From Porogramme epimiltina (Eukaryota > Basidiomycota > Agaricomycetes > Polyporales > Polyporaceae), in contig FTLJ01000726.1 in assembly GCA_900155495.1 (NCBI GenBank), positions 1 to 46,904 of the forward strand: a stretch of DNA of 46,904 bases, in the 5' to 3' direction. Both the position numbers and the translations under genes were made by a program. Shown here piece after piece: positions 42,745 through 46,904 of this stretch. The number at the start of each line of letters is the position of its first letter. The first letter of the stretch is position 1. The notes beneath the pieces were generated by a model. It worked only from the letters and a program-made list of their open reading frames with translations, did no database searches and was not told the origin of the DNA.

Positions 42745-44289
42745 ATGGCAGGCGAGCTCTACGTCTTCCTCCGCCGCCACCAGCTCGCCCCGCCCGCCCT
42801 CTCCCTCTCCATGATCAACCTCTTCCTCCTCCTCGTCCTCTCCGCACTCTCCGCCCACGTCAACTCCCACCCCGTCGACTGGCTCCGCAAGTTCTCCCCC
42901 GGCACCCGCGACGACGGCAGCAGCTGGCTCTGGGGCTGGGTCTGGGCCGCAGACGGCACCGTCTCCGTCGTCGACCGCTCCCCGCCCGTCACCTTCCCCG
43001 CCCGCCCCGCCTCCTTCGGCGCAGAGCTCGCAGACCCCCTTCTTGGATACGTTATCCCCCTCTCTTCCTTTACTGCGCCGTGCCCCCGCGATCCCCACAA
43101 CCACACTCTCCCCGATCACTCCTTCGACCCCGATCCCGTGCTCGGCTGCCCCGAGCTCTGCATCATCGGGCCCCATGAGCCGGAAGATGCGGATACCTGG
43201 ATCGCTCTGGTCCAGCGAGGAGGCTGCCCCTTCGTAGAGAAGGCCCGCCAGGCGCAGAAGCTCGGTGCCAAGGCCGTCGTGGTGGGGGGAGATAGGGACT
43301 CCCCGGATGCGCTGCTCAACATGTTCTCTGAGCGTGCGTATCCTGCCCGCCTCTTACCCGACTCGTCCCAGCTTACCCGTGTCCTCGTCGCATTACAGAA
43401 GACGCCTCCGACGTCAAGATCGCCGCGACGTACATCAAGTACTGGGACTACGATCAGCTCCTGTCCATGATTGCGGCCTCCAACACCACCCATAATGGCC
43501 TCAAGACGCTCTCGCTTCTCATCAGCACCGAGTTTTCGTCCTGGGAGTGGTACTCGTAAGTCCTCGTCTCTTTCTTCGTGCTCACACGACTGAAATTGCG
43601 TGCTCTAGCCCCATCATCACCTTTATCATCATCCTCCTCTTGCCCTCCTGCCTCACCTTCCTCACCCTCCTCGTCCACCGTATACGTGCTGCGCGCGCAG
43701 CGCAGCGCGACCGCGCGCCAGAGAGCGTGGTGCATAACCTGCCCTCGCGGGTCTGGACCGGCACAGGTTGGGAGAAACAACCACCCGCCAACTTCGTACC
43801 GGCAGACGGCGCGGCCGCCCAAGAAGAGGTGGACTTGGAGCAGGGCCTCGAGACGCCAGACGCATCCACGTCACAGGGGCCTCACCTGCCGGCGTGGGTG
43901 GAGGAACAGGCAGAGTGCGCCATCTGCCTGGAGATGTTTGTCAAGGGGGACTGTGTGCGCGTTCTCCCGTGCTACCATCTATTCCACATTGAGGAGATCG
44001 ACGAGTGGCTGCTGCATAAGAAGAAGCTGGTACGTCCTCCCTCGCCTCTCGCGCATGCGACGTCAGCTAGATCTCACATGCTTGTCAACAGTGCCCCATC
44101 TGCAAAGCCGATGTCACTCAACCGCATGCGCCGGCGGTAGTTCCCGACGCCTTTGAAGTGCACGTACACCCGGAGGAACACCCGCCAGAACCCGCCGCAT
44201 CATCTTCCCGAGCGCCCTCTGCATCCGTGGGCCCCAACGAGCGCACACCTCTTCTCCAGCCGCCAGAGCAGTCGCCCGCGGCGCCATAG
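42745..44289 (+). CDS. PA-TM-RING E3 ubiquitin ligase, 4 exons
   Basis: Exons 42745-43333, 43399-43555, 43609-44029 and 44092-44289 give 454 aa. A signal sequence (about residues 23-40, INLFLLLVLSALSAHVNS) could start at ATG 42745 or at ATG 42811. The lumenal protease-associated domain includes ALVQRGGCPFVEKARQAQKLGAKAVVVGG. A transmembrane helix follows (PIITFIIILLLPSCLTFLTLLV, about 250-271), with a cytosolic tail bearing a RING (CAICLEMF, LPCYHLFH, LCPICKADV, about 344-386). This is the RNF13/RNF167-like layout of membrane ligases on endosomes, vacuole or Golgi. In the RING the usual CxHxxHxxC reads CYHLFHIEE, so the sixth zinc ligand is Glu (codon 43994-43996). The intron before CPIC (44030-44091) is canonical. 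Confidence 0.92.
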
Positions 44290-46829
44290 GCATAGCCCTT
44301 CCTCGGTGAAGCCCGCCGCGGCGTGCTGGCTCGCGCTGGCGCCTCTGTCTAGTTTTTTCACGACCATTATGACGTATACCCTGGACCCGGGGCCTATAAG
44401 GGGCCTCTCCCCCCTAACTCCTAGCGTAGTCGCCCGCAGGGAATAGTACGACGTCGACGTCTCAGAACGCTGTAGGTTTTATTTCTGTGTCGGTGGGGTG
44501 TTCGCGGCGGACGTTCGTCAATGTAATCAATACGTGTACCATTGTGTTCAATCACAAACGTTCCCTCTCCTCTGCAAGGCCTACGCTGATCCACTTCGTG
44601 TATCTGGCAGGATTGTGAAACGGCGCATGAAATCCTTCCGCATATTCAGGCACATCTGCGAGCCCGATATACGTTCATGTATCTGCGCAGTGGCAGGGTT
44701 GTTTATACGCCTCTGATGAGACCTGCGCGCGACATCACGACGCAGACAATACCTCTTTGAGAAGCGAGAGCTGGATCGAAAGGAGCGTTTGCCAGGGACG
44801 TCATCGTGGGGAGAAAACCCGATCGGGCGGCCGGGCCGGGGCAAATCACAGGCCTGATGGGCATCTCCGACAAGGAACCGACCTGCCGCTCTAGGCAGGA
44901 CGCTCTTGTCCGTGCATCGGCGTCAAAATCCCGACGGGTGGCAAGGTTCCCACTCTCCTCCCAACAGAAATCCGGCCTCCCTGGGCCCTGGCGGCGCACG
45001 CAGACAAGACGGGTCGCAGGACGAACGCGACCCCCATCACGCGCCATTTCGCCAACTCCCCGACAGGCCCAGCTAGAAGTTGCAATGGCGGCGCCGCAGC
45101 GTCGGGCTACGCATCAGACTCGCGGTCCTGCGACGGCGCCCCTCCCAATTGTTCTGGGGGTTCCACCCGGTGCCCGCGAAAAACGTGGGCGCGGCCGCTT
45201 CGGGCGCGCACTTATTGTTCTTTGGGCAGGCCAGGAGGCGAGCCCCGCGCGCCCCGCGTCGATGCGATCGCGCAGACTCAGGCCGCCCGCGTCCGGGACA
45301 AAAGATTCGCAACAAACTCGAGGATGACTAAGCCGCAGGGCGAGGGCTGGATGGCGAGGAGGGAACGCCGGAGGGGCACACCGCACATTGTTCGACGTTC
45401 TGGTGCGCGCCCATTGCGCTGTGGGAGGAGGGGGAATGGGGCGATGGGAAGCGGTATAAGATGCGGAGAGTGGGGGACTGGCGCGCGGAACGCAGACTTC
45501 GGGTCCAAGTACTTCAAGCTTTTCAAGCTTTCAACCTCGGAGGGCTGCTCCGGACGAAACGGATTGCTTCAACGCGCGCGACACCGGATCCAGCTAGCGG
45601 CGCGCGCTGCTGTGTACTGAGGTATGTAGAGGCGGGCCACCGGGTCTCGAGACTCGAGATCGGGGGGCTTGTGGACCGAGCTTCCGAACCCAGCCGAGTG
45701 ACTGACCCGCCCCTTCTTTTCTTTTATTCTTTACGTGCCACCCGCCGCGCGCGCACCAAAGCGACTCGCATCTTGCTCCCGCCGTCACCCATTTCCGCCT
45801 GGGTCTAGGGGAGAGCTCAGGCGCTGTTACTACACTCCGTCGATCAGACGCGCGCGATACACCAGCGAGATCTCACTTCCGGGGGACCTTGGACCTGATC
45901 CACCACCACGGACCGTGGGAAGTGGCTCAGCGGCTCACCTGACACCGTCAGGAGTCTGAGGCACGGCTTCCAACGAAGTCGTGAAAGAGGTCGGCTTCGC
46001 CGTCTCGTCGACGGGAGGATATGGGGCTCGTAGAGACCCGTATCGAATGGCTGACAACCATCGCGTCCACCATGAGTGGCTCAGGAGTGAACGCCCCACC
46101 CCCCGCGCGACGAACGCGCGGGAACATATACAGTATGAACAAGGGGCAACGAGGAGCCGCCCCACACGTAGTATCGTACTCCTGTATAGTACAACCCGAA
46201 TAAAATTGAAAACACCCCTCCTGGTGAGGATACCCTGACCACCGAGCCCGACGCACGAAGGGCAGTCGCGCGCCCGTATGCGGGAGTGGCACTGTAGAGC
46301 CACTGGGGCGAGTGACGACAGGCAAATCAGGCACGATCTACGCGCGCCGATAACAAACCAGCCGCACACCCGGACCGGCCCGTAAAGGGCCACAAAGGGC
46401 TGTCACCAAATGGCGAGCGCATAGTTAGCAAGCTCCGAAAGAATGTTTAGATAAACGAGCACAAAGGAACCATGGGCAAAGAGATTGCCCAAGGAGGGGT
46501 ATGAAGGACCACTGAGGAACAGAGGCGGAAACGCCACCGCCATCACATAAGCGCTCTACACCCCAACCCTTTCGGAGGGGGAGCAAAGGAGACAAAGAAC
46601 GCTTGGTGGCCCATGCATGGTGACGCGTCTCCGTAGGAAGCACACGCATAGGAGTAGTGGCGAACAGGCTCACATGTGGGGGGTGGCTCAAGACCCAAAG
46701 TTTTAACACTATAAAAACCCGGCCTGGAAGGCCCTGAACAATAGGAACACTACTACCACCACTGCTCCTACCTTCGCGCTCTACGAGCCCCCGTCTACCC
46801 ACCCACACCCTCCCAATCTGTACCACGAC
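44290..46829. other. Long intergenic region before the right-end gene
   Basis: No supported gene lies in this 2.5 kb. The left 300 nt are probably the 3' untranslated region of the RING gene. GC-rich parts give meaningless long frames. The last 430 nt (from about 46398, starting TGTCACC) are AT-richer and end in a promoter-like block, which could be a retroelement long terminal repeat or an ordinary promoter. Confidence 0.4.
46710..46717 (+). promoter_or_regulatory. TATA box of the right-end gene
   Basis: The octamer tataaaaa lies 120 nt before the ATG at 46830. It is followed by a small hairpin (ggcctggaaggcc, about 46721-46733) and a C/A-rich leader. This is the clearest TATA box in the last 2.5 kb. 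Confidence 0.65.
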
Positions 46830-46904
46830 ATGGACACTGCTTCCCAGAACCCTGTACCCCCACAGGCCCCCGTGCCCCCTCAGGCTCCCGCGCCTCCACT
46901 GAAC
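46830..46904 (+). CDS. 5' end of a Pro/Gln-rich protein (partial)
   Basis: The ATG at 46830 opens a frame that runs off the right edge after 25 codons. The visible residues begin MDTASQNPV and continue as repeats of PPQAPVP and PPQAPAP, a low-complexity Pro/Gln/Ala stretch. The leader and TATA box upstream support a real start. Such N-termini occur in Gag proteins of fungal LTR retrotransposons and in many cellular proteins; with 25 residues neither can be chosen. Confidence 0.45.
   Translation, partial: MDTASQNPVPPQAPVPPQAPAPPLN

Noticed and set aside
45918..45990. tRNA-like start (tggctcagcgg)
   Set aside because: An A-box-like string is present, but no B box, no T arm and no acceptor stem pairing could be found downstream.
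1..46904. CRISPR array, rRNA operon or complete transposon with coding genes
   Set aside because: None was seen on either strand; the direct repeats present are parts of the duplicated hydrolase units or simple low-complexity tracts.

Overview
The window looks like nuclear DNA of a filamentous basidiomycete, most likely a wood- or litter-associated agaricomycete. The reasons are a high G+C content, protein genes cut by many 45-70 nt GT-AG introns (up to 17 exons), pyrimidine-rich leaders, and gene families typical of that group: DUF2235 hydrolase, arrestin-like proteins, a GH30 glucanase, a DEP-RGS protein and a PA-TM-RING ubiquitin ligase. All gene models were built by hand from splice sites, reading phase and family motifs. 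Every multi-exon model closes in frame except one, the first copy of a tandem array, which carries a frameshift.

Left part (1-13,700): the 3' end of an unrecognised gene; a minus-strand alpha/beta-hydrolase; APC2, the cullin subunit of the anaphase-promoting complex; a tRNA-Thr(CGT); a DUF2235 hydrolase; a minus-strand zinc-less medium-chain dehydrogenase/reductase; and a mitochondrial family III CoA-transferase. These look like ordinary core and housekeeping genes.

Middle part (14,300-26,900): two neighbouring arrestin-like genes that share two intron positions (old tandem paralogues), a secreted GH30 endo-beta-1,6-glucanase-type enzyme with 14 exons, and an RGS protein of the Sst2/FlbA class (two DEP-like regions, then RGS) that would switch off G-alpha signalling.

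Right-middle part (27,400-40,250): five head-to-tail copies (called A to E here) of one membrane-anchored, TAP-like serine hydrolase. All share a three-exon structure in which the second intron sits immediately before the nucleophile serine codon. Copy A has an 8-nt loss that breaks the frame before the active site. Copies C, D and E also share a duplicated promoter with a TATA box about 148-150 nt before the ATG, and D and E have a CACGTG box upstream of it. The spacer between C and D holds a 415-bp structure with 69-bp inverted terminal arms. Intron similarity groups the copies differently at the two intron positions, which suggests gene conversion. This expanding, recombining array is the most unusual part of the window.

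Right end (40,250-46,904): a long stretch without a convincing gene, then a PA-TM-RING E3 ligase whose RING has Glu in place of the sixth zinc-ligand Cys, another 2.5 kb without a convincing gene, and the first 25 codons of a Pro/Gln-rich protein behind a clear TATA box. That last item could be a cellular gene or the start of a retroelement. I saw no CRISPR array, rRNA or complete coding transposon.
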